NCBI GenBank assembly: GCA_013365365.1
Contig: JABVXU010000027.1
Span: 1-64,000 of the forward strand
DNA from: Cruorifilaria tuberocauda
Lineage: Eukaryota > Nematoda > Chromadorea > Rhabditida > Onchocercidae
DNA length: 64,000 nt
Direction of reading: 5' to 3'
Shown here: piece by piece, positions 52,166 to 64,000 of the stretch
Position numbering within the stretch: the first letter of the stretch is position 1
Layout of the letters: the number at the start of each line of letters is the position of its first letter
Translations under genes and position numbers: made by a program
Notes under the pieces: model-generated
Databases searched by the model: none
Seen by the model: only the letters and a program-made list of their open reading frames with translations
What the model was told of the DNA's origin: nothing

Positions 52166-53783
52166 TAAAATTTACGTTAGCTATTTGCTCAACGTTAACG
52201 TCTTTCCAAAATCTTTCCATTGTCGCCATTGTCAATACTATCGCTATCATCAATATCACTATTACCATTGTTGTCAACATCATTTTAATTATCATTATTA
52301 TCATCAACAATAGTAACATATTCATGTTCTTTTATATAACTATAGCGACAACATCCCTCCCCATCACTTCCCGCATTTTGAGTTTTACTCCGTATGAAAT
52401 GAAACTCAAAATTCATTACTATTCTTATTGCCATTACTCGTGCGTTTCATTACAACACCTCACCTTATTAAGAAAAACATACCTCAAAAATTTGAATGTT
52501 TGTATATATCTGATGGTGATGTATCGATCAATTATTTATAGTTTGAATTAGTCGATATGAGCAACATACTTTCACCAACATCGAATTTCAAAAATGTCAG
52601 GATTTGAAAAGCAATGCTTCTTTATGTTTGCTTACTGTCACATGAAACCATTTTCCATCAACCAATTATCAAAAAACTTCATAAAAACTAGAATTTTTCG
52701 TAAAGAATAGGGAAGAATGCAAGACAGCGATGATCATAAGGGGAATTACTGCTGCGCAATTTGTTAATTAATGAGTAAACCGCGCAACGTATATCAGAAA
52801 AATGACCCAGAGAAATTGAGACCTTCTGATGATCTCACCATCATCAGGTCGTTCTTCTAGCCTGAAAAGTATTTTGCAGATGGTATAAATTTCAAGAGAA
52901 GTTACTGAAATGAGACGCACGAGTTTGTACAGTGTGAATGACGTATCTTTCATAATTTCGTAATAATATGTATGAACGTTTTTATTTCACTAGAATAAAA
53001 GCATGTTTTGATTCCTAACAAATATCACATAGCATTCCATTTCTCAGAACAACCGATTTTAGCCATTACAAAAATGCAAATCATTAAACTGCAAGACAAT
53101 AGTAAGCCAAATAGTATAAACAAATAGTAAGTTAAAAAGGATAAATTTAAAAATTACATAGCTTTACATCTAACGAGGACTAATTTTCTTTGCACTCTAT
53201 AGTCACCGGCACCACGTACCATTTGCTTCAGCAAAAATTTTAATTACATAATTTCGTCGTTCATAATAATGTAGCGTGTAGCGTCACCAACATCAAATAT
53301 ACATAAAACAACCACAAAAAAAACTGATAAAAATTTGCAAGTAATAATACTGAGTAGAACACTCTGTATAAGAATTTTGCAAAGTGTTCACTTAAAAATT
53401 TCCAAAAAGCATGAAGAAATTAAAAAATTATACTACAGCCATCTGGAATCTAGAATTCATTGCAAACGAAACCGATGTGAACTGTGAGGAAAAAGATATC
53501 ACAATATTAGGTATTAGGCCTATATTAATATAAAACTCCTCTATTGACCATTTTCTTCATAACAAGTGAAAAAACTTCACCGGATAGATGAAAAATATAA
53601 TCTCATCGTCCCCCTACCCCTGCTAAATCATAAGAAATATGTGAACAATAACTAATATCACTTGAAAGACGAAAATAACACTAAAAAACCTTATATCAAA
53701 AAAAAGCACAAACACAAAAATGACACGTCTACCAATTCACCGACTTCACCGATTTTTCGAAGAGAAAAATAAATACCGATATG
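52166..53783. other. 1.6-kb region between convergent TWK and COP1 genes
   Basis: It contains the 3' ends of both genes. A degenerate ATC/ATT-rich tract at about 52235-52315 generates a hydrophobic pseudo-open frame. A somewhat GC-richer patch at 52690-52950 has no recognisable coding content. Confidence 0.5.
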
Positions 53784-56700
53784 CTAAATAAGTTCAAATA
53801 CATGTGTCGTTCCTTGGCTGTTCGCTGCCACAACAATATTCGAATTCTAAAATATTAATCATTAATTTATTGCATCCTGTAGCAAAATCTGAACTTTATC
53901 CTCTAGAATTTCGGCTTAAATATTAGTAATATATTATGATGCTAAATATATACCTTTTTCCAACTGACAGCAGATACAAAATCAGAAGAAGAATCAGTTG
54001 ACAGTAGAGCCGAACGAGTGCTATCGGCACGACCAAAATCATAGCACATTAACGGATCACATAAACCCTTATGATACAGATAGAGATGATTATTTTCCGA
54101 TCCTGCAACATCTTTTTTTCCGTTTCAATGAAATTAATTGTATTTCGCAAAAACTCACTACATTTATCATTATCTTTCAAATTATCTAAAAAACTTGTCG
54201 CTTTCAATCTAATTATAATTAAAATATCTTACCACATACAATGTGTTTACCATCGGTTGCCAAACCCACAAAATTTCTTTCATTTTGGTGACCTTTCATC
54301 GTACGTATACATTTTCCGCTACTCACATCCCATAACCGGAGATTACTATCGGTAGACCTGTATTTTACATTATTTTGAGTGAAAACTTAAAATTCAGAAT
54401 TCCCTTTCATGCATTAAGTTTCTAAACTGAAATCGAGGAATAAATAAAAATGCATAAAATGTCTATCTTCAAGAATATAGTTTCTTCGTGAGTAAAGGTC
54501 GATCAATATGATAAGAAAAATAAAAATAAAGCAGTTATGAAAAACTAACGCTGAGACGACTTCATTTTCGGTACAATATTTAACATAAGACACTGCCTTT
54601 CGATGACCGCGAAAAACATTAACTGGTTCCAGTGGTTTTCGGATATCGTATAAATGAATGCAGTGATCTATGATATGTAGGACATTTGTTATGTTCTAGA
54701 TGCTGTTATGTACAAAATCTATACCAACTGGTATTAACTGGTCATTAAAGTGACAAAATCATTATGGAACAAAAAAAGTGCTCAAACTTTATGAATAACA
54801 ATCAAATCTCATTATTTGGTGCCTTAAAAATCAAATCAGCAAACTTAAAAAAATATTCATTACCAGCAGAGCCAAAAACAAGATAGTTTCGTTGCGTTGG
54901 ACTGAAACAAACGCAACATACATTGACTTTGGCATCAATCGTTGCTACTGAACGATCCACTCCGATTGACCAAAGTTTCACCTATTACAATAATAATAAA
55001 CTATGATTAATTTGAAGGAATATTAGAATCACCAAGATTAGCAAGACAGTAACGAATAAATATATACCAGATGATAGTTCCAAGAATAAAAAAATGTTCA
55101 GAAAACTTCAATTCATTAAAAAACGATCATACTCTGGCGTCATCAGATCCAGAAGCCATCAAGTGGGGGTCAACGCTATTGAAGACCACAGTCCAACATC
55201 GCTTCTCGTGTTCATAAAAAAATGATATTTAAGCTAACTTTATGAAGAATCAGATTAAAACTTATTTCTTATAAAACACGGTTCTATCCATTTCGAAAAA
55301 ACAGAATGGATACAGTTTCTATCATTTGGCTTAGTATTCGTTAATTATATCAAAAAAATATGGAATAAACCATCGAAAGACAAACCTGATAACGTCTAAT
55401 TGATCTTGCAAGTGAGGTATCCCAAAGCTGGACTGTTCCATCGTAATCACTGCTTGCAAGAGTATTTTTACAATACGGATTCCATGATACATTACTGTAA
55501 TCAGATTATAATTCATTAGATCCAAGACCTTTAACGCAAACTGGATATGTGAAGCGAAAATAGAGAAAAAACGGAAAAATTAAGTGACCTGATTTTGGAT
55601 GTACACTGAAGCTGCGTGACAGGATAGTGCAACGTGTCCGTGTTTTCGACAACTGATTGGAATTCATATACTTTTATACGTTTAGCAACTCCCGCCAAAA
55701 TGAAAAACTCACCATCTTTGTCGAACTCAATGCTGAAGAAAATTTTCTTTCTTTGATGAATTTTTTAGAGAATAATTATGTCATTTCTTTAATTTCTGTA
55801 GTGAATTTTACTTAAATTAAAAGAACATATTTTCTTATATTTCTGGATTCAACAATTAAACTGCTGACTTGTGTTAGACTGGTTATATAAGACTGAATGA
55901 GAAGAAACTACTTACAATCCAATATATGAACACTAAAGGAAATATTCACAAAGGTGCATTACCTTGAAACAATAGATAATGCAGCTGTTGCATCTGCTAC
56001 ATTGTAGTTTAAAGATGCTAAACGTCGAAAACTGCCATATTGTGACATACCATGCAGTACTTGTGAAAAATCATCAAGGGTATCACAACATGGACCCAAT
56101 GAATCATCCGTAATATTTCTAGATTCTGCAAGAAAGATATATGAATATATAAATATATGAATATCTTTTCAAAAGAAGCTAAATTTCAAAAAATATCTTA
56201 AATATCTTAAAGCATTTTAAAAGATCTAATACAATCACCTTTTTTTAATTTATTTATAATGACATAGAAGTTTGATTTTCTTACCAAACAAGGTCGATCC
56301 AATTAAAATAACTACCAACAAATAATAGTGTAACGTTAGATAGTTTGTCGGGCATTGCGTTATATTCTATTGAGAAGACTGGATCAAGGAATTCATATCA
56401 AGAAGAGCAATGAGGAATACCGAGAATTTTGTTCACTGATTTGCCACTTTTTCCGAATTTTTTGAACTAGCATTTTCCTAATTTTCCAAAAGAATGGAAT
56501 TTACATATAAAACAGAGAATGAAACTAACCTGTGTTATTTAAACGTCTACTGAAATAAGCTTGCTCTAAACCGGCCATATGTTGCTGAAGACGACTGCGA
56601 TATTTTCCTATCTCATCAGCATAATCATCATCATCACCAAATCTCAATTTTTTCGAACCTGATGCAGATCGTTTTACTTGTGAACCAGTAGCATCTGGTA

Positions 56701-59210
56701 CCATTCGTTGTGAATGCGTGCCAGTGTTGCCGCTCGGTTCGTCTTTTAGCAGTGCCTGCATTATGAATGATAATGAGTAAATAGAGTGCGTATTTGTTCT
56801 AATTCAAGCATATGAGTTCGCGTTTCAAACTAGAATAACTGACCTCCCGATGCCTTTTTAGCAACCTTCTCTGCGAAGAATAAGCTGCATAGAAGTAAAA
56901 AATGCAAAGCAAGAGCCAAAGAAAGCAGCTCAATGATGACAAATAAAAAACAAAACACAATTGAAAGTTCATCTAATATAACGTCTAATATAATATATAT
57001 CTAATATAATATCTAATATAACATCTAATATAACTAGTAATACATGAAACTCTTCATCTACAACCAATCTTATCTGAATATTTAAAAATCTTGTTTCTTC
57101 AAATTTAAATAGAAGTAGCAGTCTGATGATGGCAAAGAAGGTAAGCATTCCGAGTTTTGCAAATCAAATTCAATGGAAATTTGAAGGTGAGTGTATATTC
57201 GAATGAGAATTCCATTCAGAAACTTTTTGATACTCTATGAGTCGCATGCTAAATATTTATAGAAAAATGTGCTAGAAAATCGTTTTTAACTAGTTTTTCT
57301 GTTCTACTCTGACAAAACTGAATAGTAAGATACTATAGTAAGATATTACAGTATCTTTGATAAGCAGAACAAGCAGAACAATTCTGCCCAAAATCCCCTT
57401 AAGCGAATAAATTTTTTTAGTTTTTTTACACGGCTTTTGAAATTTATTAATGAAAGTGATCTAAAGCGTTTATCCCAGTTAATACTTAACAGGATTTCAT
57501 GTAAGCAGAAAACAGTCGTGCTGGTCAAGTTAATGATAAGAATAAGCTACATTATTAATTGAAACTGTTGGTATAATTTCTACAAGTCAAGCTCTCCAAG
57601 ACAAGCTCGTTCAAGTCAAGTAGATTTTGCTGCAAGGATATTACAGCAGCTATGGCCTTTTATTAATTTTTACGTAAATCATGGTAATTAAAATGTTGCG
57701 TAATGTGTCTTCAAATCGTAGATCCATACATTAAACAAATGCTACCACAACGTTCTTGAAGACAGCTTAATTTAAAAAAATATAAAAAAATCAAAAACAA
57801 TTGAAGCTCTGTTCCAACATTAGATATTGAATAGGACTGTCACCTGGATGGAAGCTTTATCATTGCGTAAGATGGATAGCTCATTCTGGATCTGTTTGAG
57901 CCTCTCTTCTCGTTGTGTAATCATTTCATCAATGAACTCATTCAGTAACATATTTTTTCTCCGGATGACGTTATTGCTGATTTGCTCACGTCGTTTTTTG
58001 AGAAGGTCCATAAAATGATCCAAAAAAGGAGCATCTGCATTTAAAGCCAAATCAATCAGTTTCTCACTCGTTAACTCCACACCCTTATTTCTGCCCTGCA
58101 AAATGCAAAAAAAATGCAAAAGAGACAACAGATCGAGAAATCCGGAAAAAGCTCAAACAGTTTTACTATGGGAATGATAAATTAAAGGTAGCATTTGAAA
58201 ATGAAATAAAAAAAACAAAACCGACACTGGCTGCTGCAAGGCTGCGAGCTGTCTTCATATTATGTCGAATTACATCTACAATACTAGCGGCGGTGAAATT
58301 GGGAAAGACGATAGGACCTGATCTTGGATCCAAGCCTCGGCTACATACGGGACATCGCAAAGAACGCTCCAAATGTGCACTAATACATTCGCGGCTACAA
58401 TATAATCATATCATATAAATTCCCTCAGAGAAATCTTACAGATTCTAATTGCAAATAAAATAATTTTCCTCAAATTTTGCTACAAAAAATAATATTAACA
58501 GAAGCGGCGATTACGCTGCCTCCCTTGAGCAAAATCTACCACTGCAGAATTCAGAGTATATGTTGCTGGAAGCTTTTCTTCCCTATATTCCAGTGCAGAA
58601 AATTATGCGCTGTTGGATTTAAGAAATATTGCATGAAAATCAATATACCAAAATGAATGTCCACATAACGTTGAGTACGGTTCGCGAAAAAGTTGGAAGC
58701 AAATCGGACTGAAACAGTAATATATAATGCTCTAAATATTTACATGTCTCTATTTGCATCTATGAAATGAAGATGCAGAGAATATTAGTTACTGGATGAA
58801 TTTAATAATAACAGGAAGCGTAGTAAACAACACAAAATGAAAGTTGTAACTATAATAAAGTTTTAAGATTTTCAACTCAATAAAAAAGCAATTCATACTA
58901 CTGGAAAATTCAGCTCAGAAGATACCGTTTTTGTGAAATCTTTCTTCCCTTTTTTGGTCAGATGGAAACAGAAAAGTGAAGCAATTGGTAAGGAAGTATG
59001 ATAAACGCACCAATCATACAGACTTTTCAAGGAGACAGATGATAATTGATCATAGTCTAAGGTAGAAAGTGCGGATGATCCAGGTAACAATGATGACGAG
59101 GTACAACGATCAAGCGGATCATTAGTATTCCCGTCGGAATCCTTCAGTGTTTCGTCTTCGGAAATCGACTGGGCCACCGGACGTTTACGGATATACCGAC
59201 TCGCAGACAT
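53784..59210 (-). CDS. COP1: E3 ubiquitin ligase COP1 (RING, coiled coil, WD40)
   Basis: Exons in transcript order: 59210-59011, 58708-58649, 58394-58226, 58095-57844, 56870-56844, 56755-56530, 56125-55963, 55732-55589, 55494-55386, 55204-55133, 54981-54864, 54667-54550, 54357-54233, 54102-53954, 53846-53784 (664 aa). A RING-HC finger (CPICFQLF, CGHSFC, CPVC) is followed by a charged coiled coil ([20 protein letters not shown]). A linker with [13 protein letters not shown] comes next, then a seven-bladed WD40 propeller that matches vertebrate COP1 closely ([69 protein letters not shown]). COP1 directs ubiquitination of transcription factors and other substrates, with or without DET1/DDB1/CUL4. 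Weak points are the donors after 59011 and 58226, the 27-nt exon, and the acceptor before 55204. The first exon is poorly conserved. Confidence 0.93.
56971..57034. repeat. TCTAATATAA tandem repeat
   Basis: Five to six imperfect copies of a unit based on ATCTAATATAA lie in the COP1 intron between exons 57844 and 56870. Confidence 0.85.
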
Positions 59211-60506
59211 CACCCTAATTCACAAAACCCGTACGATACGCTCAATGCAATACCAGACTTTAAGATCCAGAATAATACCATAAATCATTCCATTTCTTCT
59301 ATGCTAGCGAGCATGAAAACCGCAGCAAACCACGTGTTAACAACTTATTTCACTCTAAGCTATGCGACTATGTTCGATGGTTCCACTGAAAAAGGAAGGA
59401 TCAGCAAAACTGAAATTACTCGGGAAAATATGAGGAGTTCTAGCACTATTTCAAGGTATACCACATGCATCATCTTGCAAACCTGTGACCTTTCATTCAA
59501 CTGATATATACGAAAGGTCACAGATTCTTCTTCATTACCTAATGCATTTATACTTCATAAACATCTAATCTTTTTATATGACTTCTTCTTTTTGATTTAC
59601 ACAGTGAAACCTTTGAATCTTTGCTACCAATATCATAAAATTCACATAACAATAATTTCAACTGTTTGAAAAACAAATATCACAAGTATTTAATTATGTC
59701 TGCAAATTTTGAAATGAAAACAGTGCAAATTATGAAATAGATGAATAAGTAGAAAATAAAAAATAAAGACTTAAAAATGAAACCTAACAAATCTGCGAAT
59801 CAAATGAACACAATGAGAGGAATTGTAGTACAGTAAATCTACACCGGAAACGAACTGGCCATATAGCCTTGTGAATTTCATGGCTAGGAATTTTAACAAT
59901 GTACGCAACATGATCAGAAATTAAATTCCGATTTCACACAGTTTCTATCAAAAATATGAATTTTATTTGAAAAAATTAAAAAAATATTTTTCACTGTACT
60001 ATATCGAATGAATAGACGAAATAGGAAAATCGCCCATGAATGCTACTTGTTCATAGCAGGAAAGTGATCAATTAACACATCACAACTACTGAACATGTTT
60101 CCACTTAACATTTTAAAAAATCCTAAAAATTTTGGATAAGACGTAAAAATGCTTATTTCAAAAAGTGAAAAGCAGAAGATCGAAACATACAAAAATCAAA
60201 CAACGTAGTATAAACACATCTGCAGTAAAGAGTTACTGCTATAAAAATTATGCTTTTAATCGGATATTAGAATAAGTACCATGACCCTTGCTAATATATC
60301 TTCTTCCCATAAAGCATACAAAAAAATAAATCTTCTTCCCATATCTTTCCCATAACAAGCGAGCTTATTAAGAATGGCCTTTCAAATAGACTAAAATTAT
60401 GCAAGTTGAAAGCGAAACTGAATTACAAAAAGCGGGCCCAAAAGAGATACTAAGTTAACTAAAAAAATGTGAATGCTAAATCTTGTAGTGATATTTAAAT
60501 ATGAAA
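59211..60506. other. 1.3-kb gap between auxilin and COP1 (both minus)
   Basis: It lies downstream of the auxilin stop and upstream of the COP1 ATG. I see no coding exon. An AATTAG acceptor-like site precedes the COP1 ATG by four bases on the minus strand, which could serve trans-splicing. Confidence 0.45.
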
Positions 60507-63500
60507 TTAAATGGATGGTGAACCAGCACTTTCGTAAGCTGTCCATGCGTCATTCAATTCTGTAAATATAGCACGCGCTAATTTTTCGTTGTCAGTGCCA
60601 ACTTGCTTATCCGGATGTATTACCAAGCAAGCCTTATGGTAATACTTTTTTATCTGTAAAGCAGAACAAAAAATTATACTGGAACTGAGTTTATTAATAA
60701 CTCTGATTGCGGATTAAGCGACTGCTTTGTTCAAATCATACTCATAATTTTTTGAAGCCTAGGTAAAACTCAATTATCAAATGAAAATAACCTCAACAAC
60801 AAGCTCAACAAGTGTGTTTATTTATTTTGGTCGAAATTATAATCAAATCCGAAGATCATGACTCAAAAGTATCTGGTCACAAACTTATCGCTATTATTTA
60901 ATAAACTTTGCTCAGGACATATTATTTTTCTCTACATCTCCATCTTTTTTGCAAACCATCTTACTTGTTGAGCGGTTAGCAAATCTCCAATACTTGGTTG
61001 AACCCAGTTTTCAGCGTCTGGCCACAAGATATTATTCATGGATCCTAACAAGGCTCTGATGTTTCTTTCCTTTCCGTTCGTCCATTCTTTCACCTGAAAG
61101 AAAAACAAACTTGAGGACATATAGAAGCAATCAATTTTGAAAGAAAGTTAACTGATATTTTTTGATAAAAAGCATACCTTAACTGTAACAGGATCTAATC
61201 CTTTAATTTCTTCTTGCCGTTTCATCTCGCCTAAAGATTTTACAGCTTTTGCAGAAGTTTGGAAGCCTTGAGAAGCGAGAATATCATCAAAAGCGTTTTC
61301 AAAAATTTTTGACCTGCCACCTGAAAAATTTTACTAGATTGACAAGCATTAAAATTGAAGAACACATTTTTCTATCTATCCGATGCTAAATTTTAATGAG
61401 ACCTTCTAATAAATGAATTTGGACATTTTTCTAATTTATTCAAGCTTTTATTTTATAATTTATCGAAATATTAAAAGTTGATTTATTAAAAAGAAAGGTA
61501 ATTAAACAGGAATATGAAAGATAAATAAGCTGTGAATACTACCTCTACTGGGACTAAGCGTGTTAAAATGTGATCGACTATAACTTGGTTGTTCTTGATT
61601 ATTCGATATAGCTGCGCCTGTTTCTGCTGAGCTACCTAAAAGATTTAAAACGTTTGAGATTTTACAGTGGAATTCGAATCGACATTTGGAACGAATAATA
61701 TTAAACAAATTATGTTCATATAAACTTATTTGGGTACTATTTAACTCATATTCTGAAAACATTTAAACAAAAAAATATTCGCAATAACACACTCTTTGAT
61801 AACGGAGCTATATTATCCTTTGTGGAAGCTAAAAATTCAGAAAGCGGATCAATTTTCATTTCTGACGTAGAAGCCATGACAGAAACATTGGAAGAAATCG
61901 ATGAACAAGCATTACGTTGCATTTCATTTTCATAAAAATCACTATCTAAAATGAGCCGTCTTTTCCTCTTCAGAAGTAAGAAATTCTACCGAAAAATTAA
62001 AAAGAAAATTCTCGTCTTTATAAGCAATAAGATCAAAACATAATCGGTTTTGATTTGTATAACATTGCTAAATAGGACATATAATTGATATAAAATAAAA
62101 AAAGTTCATAAACACAAGTTGTAACCTTTCGATTAATTTGTATGTAGAAATAATTAAAAATTAGAAATTCTAAAATACAAATACCCGCTCCTAATCCAAG
62201 CAGATCAACATCTTCCTTAGTTGCTAAAATCTTCGATGAATTTTCCCCAACAAATTTGGGTTGTTCTTCACAGTCGAATTTATATTGCCCACCATCAATT
62301 TCTTCATTGCCGACAACAATATGCATATCGCATACGCGTTCATGCAGATCAGCATCTTCTTCTGTTTGCTCTAATAACTAAACAAACAAAATTTTCTTAT
62401 ATATTTTCTTGAAGTTTCCAACCGGCTATTACGAATTGGATTGGAAAATGTACTGAAATGAATAAAAATCGAATTATAACAATTAAGTATTGATTAATTA
62501 GCTTAATTCTACTAAAATTATAATGACATATGATTCAGATATATATATGCCAATGTTGTATCCCAACTAACAAGAAATTCTCATCCACAGAAGTATAGTC
62601 TAAATAAGACAACAGAAAAAATTTCCAGATAACAAAAGAAAAAAAAATCTTTTTCCAATTCATCAGCTTCTTTGCTTTAAATATATGCATAAGATTCTTT
62701 TCATAACTAACAATTAATTTCAAGTTTCGTTCAGGAAAGTTGGTAATTTGAGTATAATGACACTAAAAATAGTTTGAAATGACAACAATAAAAGGATTTA
62801 TTTTGAAATGCTACAGTAAAGTTTTGAAAATTGTAAAAGCAATCACTTACCGACAAATTAAAATGTGTAGCGTGTTCTGATGCTTGTCTACCATGTTTAA
62901 AATCATTTTTTAAGGGCTCCTCGATACCCTGGGAAGGCTTTTGCAGACTATTAGTGTCATCTAACCATTCTAAGGTGGAAAAGAAAGAATCCTGAGCATG
63001 TGATGAAGTGGTTTGGCTATTCAATTTCTCTCCTTCTTCATCTGCTGCTTTATGTTGTCCTATGACACATTTCTGTGGTGGGAGTGGTCTTTTTGGGGGA
63101 TTTTTCTGATTAGACGACTTCTGATGAAGACCAAGATGCTGGACAATTGCATCTAAAAGGAAAAGTAGAGAGGAAAAAAAAACTAAAACCCTTATAATTT
63201 CTTTGCAAAATATTATAACTCTAAAATGGATCAATAAATAAACAATTTAACTTTAAAATAGACAAGAACACACCAAATTCGTCAGGTTCGGATACCAGTA
63301 ACATTTTTGAGATTGCTCTTGGTTCATAACTAAGAATTGCTGGTGGCTCTCGCGCACTAAATCCCCTATCATGTTCATCAATTTTCAATTGTAAGCCAAC
63401 TCTTAAAATGAGGAAGCTTGAGGAGCAAGATACATAAAATTGTTGTTTGAACCTGCCATTTTACATTTCCCAGTACTTCCATTTAACATAGAACTTTCGC

Positions 63501-63937
63501 TTCATAAGAACAACGCTAAGATGGCTAAGATGTTCAGCGACGAAAACTCCAGCTTTATTCACTAAATTTTTTCGGACAAATAATTCTATCACACAAAAGA
63601 GCAGTTATGTGATTTATTACCCTATATTTCCTTCATTTTATCTATGCTCGTTCTATAATGATATTAAATTAAAATCAAAAGTGGCTGAAGGAGGATTTTG
63701 ACATAATAGATACATATTGCTAGATTGCTTAAAAAGAAGCAGGATTCCGAAATGCTTTACTTACTTTAACGACACTCCAAATCTCCAATCATCAGATGGA
63801 TGATCAAGATCACCAAGATTGAATTCTAACATATGAGTATTTGGATCAACAAAATTAGCATGAAAACTCAAAGAGAACATCAAATGTTGCTGCATACGAT
63901 TTTGCATTTTCATCAATCGCGCATGATAAACGACTAC
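60507..63937 (-). CDS. Auxilin / cyclin-G-associated-kinase-type J-domain protein, C-terminal part (5' end beyond the right edge)
   Basis: Nine exons in transcript order: 63937-63765, 63401-63274, 63152-62851, 62377-62185, 61945-61793, 61635-61543, 61320-61178, 61093-60965, 60653-60507 (486 aa visible). The first two exons are the end of the PTEN-like C2 domain (VVVYHARLMKMQNRMQ, HPSDDWRFGV). A low-complexity linker carries clathrin- and adaptor-like motifs (DLLGLG, FSTLEWLDD, DPLSEFLAS). The last three exons form the auxilin J domain: WTNGKERNIRALLGSM, then KKYYHKACLVIHPDK with the HPD that stimulates Hsc70, then FTELNDAWTAYE. The protein recruits Hsc70 to uncoat clathrin vesicles in the cytosol. 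The kinase domain that separates GAK from auxilin would lie off the window; the C. elegans homologue, dnj-25, is the auxilin type. Confidence 0.93.
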
Positions 63938-64000
63938 CTAGAAATTATTATTAAACGGAAAGAGGTTGAAATGATATCTCAAATTTGAAAGCTCATTTTT

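Noticed and set aside
52077..52551. Hydrophobic open frames on both strands after the TWK stop
   Set aside because: They come from a degenerate ATC/ATT repeat tract.
1..64000. Search for tRNA, rRNA, spliced-leader RNA, CRISPR, LTR or transposase genes
   Set aside because: No cloverleaf-like T-loop, leader-like sequence, regularly spaced repeat or transposon protein was recognised by eye; a covariance-model scan could still find small RNAs.

Overview
The window looks like a nuclear contig from a nematode, most likely a filarial or other spirurid worm. It is very AT-rich, with many small exons, splice acceptors of the TTTCAG/TTTTAG type, and gene families typical of nematodes (TWK two-pore K+ channel, PP1-like phosphatase, Crumbs-type EGF/laminin-G protein). 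No tRNA, rRNA, CRISPR, prokaryotic or viral feature was seen. All gene models were assembled by hand: splice sites were chosen so that reading-frame phase carries through every junction and the translated protein follows the expected family. Gene names rest on recognised protein sequence, not on a database search.

Layout, left to right. (1) 129-6783, minus: 17 internal exons of a Crumbs-like transmembrane protein (about a dozen EGF repeats, LamG, EGF, LamG); its 3' end runs off the left edge and its 5' end was not found. (2) 14281-15660, plus: a small, probably secreted protein that is essentially one CULT (cereblon-type, thalidomide-binding fold) domain. (3) 18831-20341, minus: an unrecognised type I membrane protein of about 225 aa, with a 33-bp perfect hairpin in its second intron. 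(4) 22573-28480, plus: SYF1/XAB2 splicing factor, 21 exons, 865 aa. (5) 28974-32597, plus: a divergent PP1-like Ser/Thr phosphatase, 493 bp behind XAB2. (6) 38192-52165, plus: a TWK-type two-pore K+ channel with two alternative first exons and very long 5' introns. (7) 53784-59210, minus: a full COP1-type RING/coiled-coil/WD40 ubiquitin ligase, 664 aa. (8) 60507-63937, minus: the C-terminal part of auxilin (PTEN-C2 end, clathrin/adaptor-binding linker, J domain), continuing off the right edge.

The genes do not form one pathway; this is an ordinary eukaryotic neighbourhood. The points most worth following are the free-standing CULT-domain protein, an exact 85-bp inverted repeat in the introns flanking two LamG exons of the Crumbs-like gene (an exon-circularisation or in-frame skipping geometry), the alternative N-termini and GYD filter of the channel, COP1 in a nematode, and two splice sites that do not fit the usual rules. 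The long gaps (6.8-14.3 kb, 32.6-38.2 kb and the channel's first introns) hold no gene I can support, only low-complexity sequence, short tandem repeats and some GC-richer islands.
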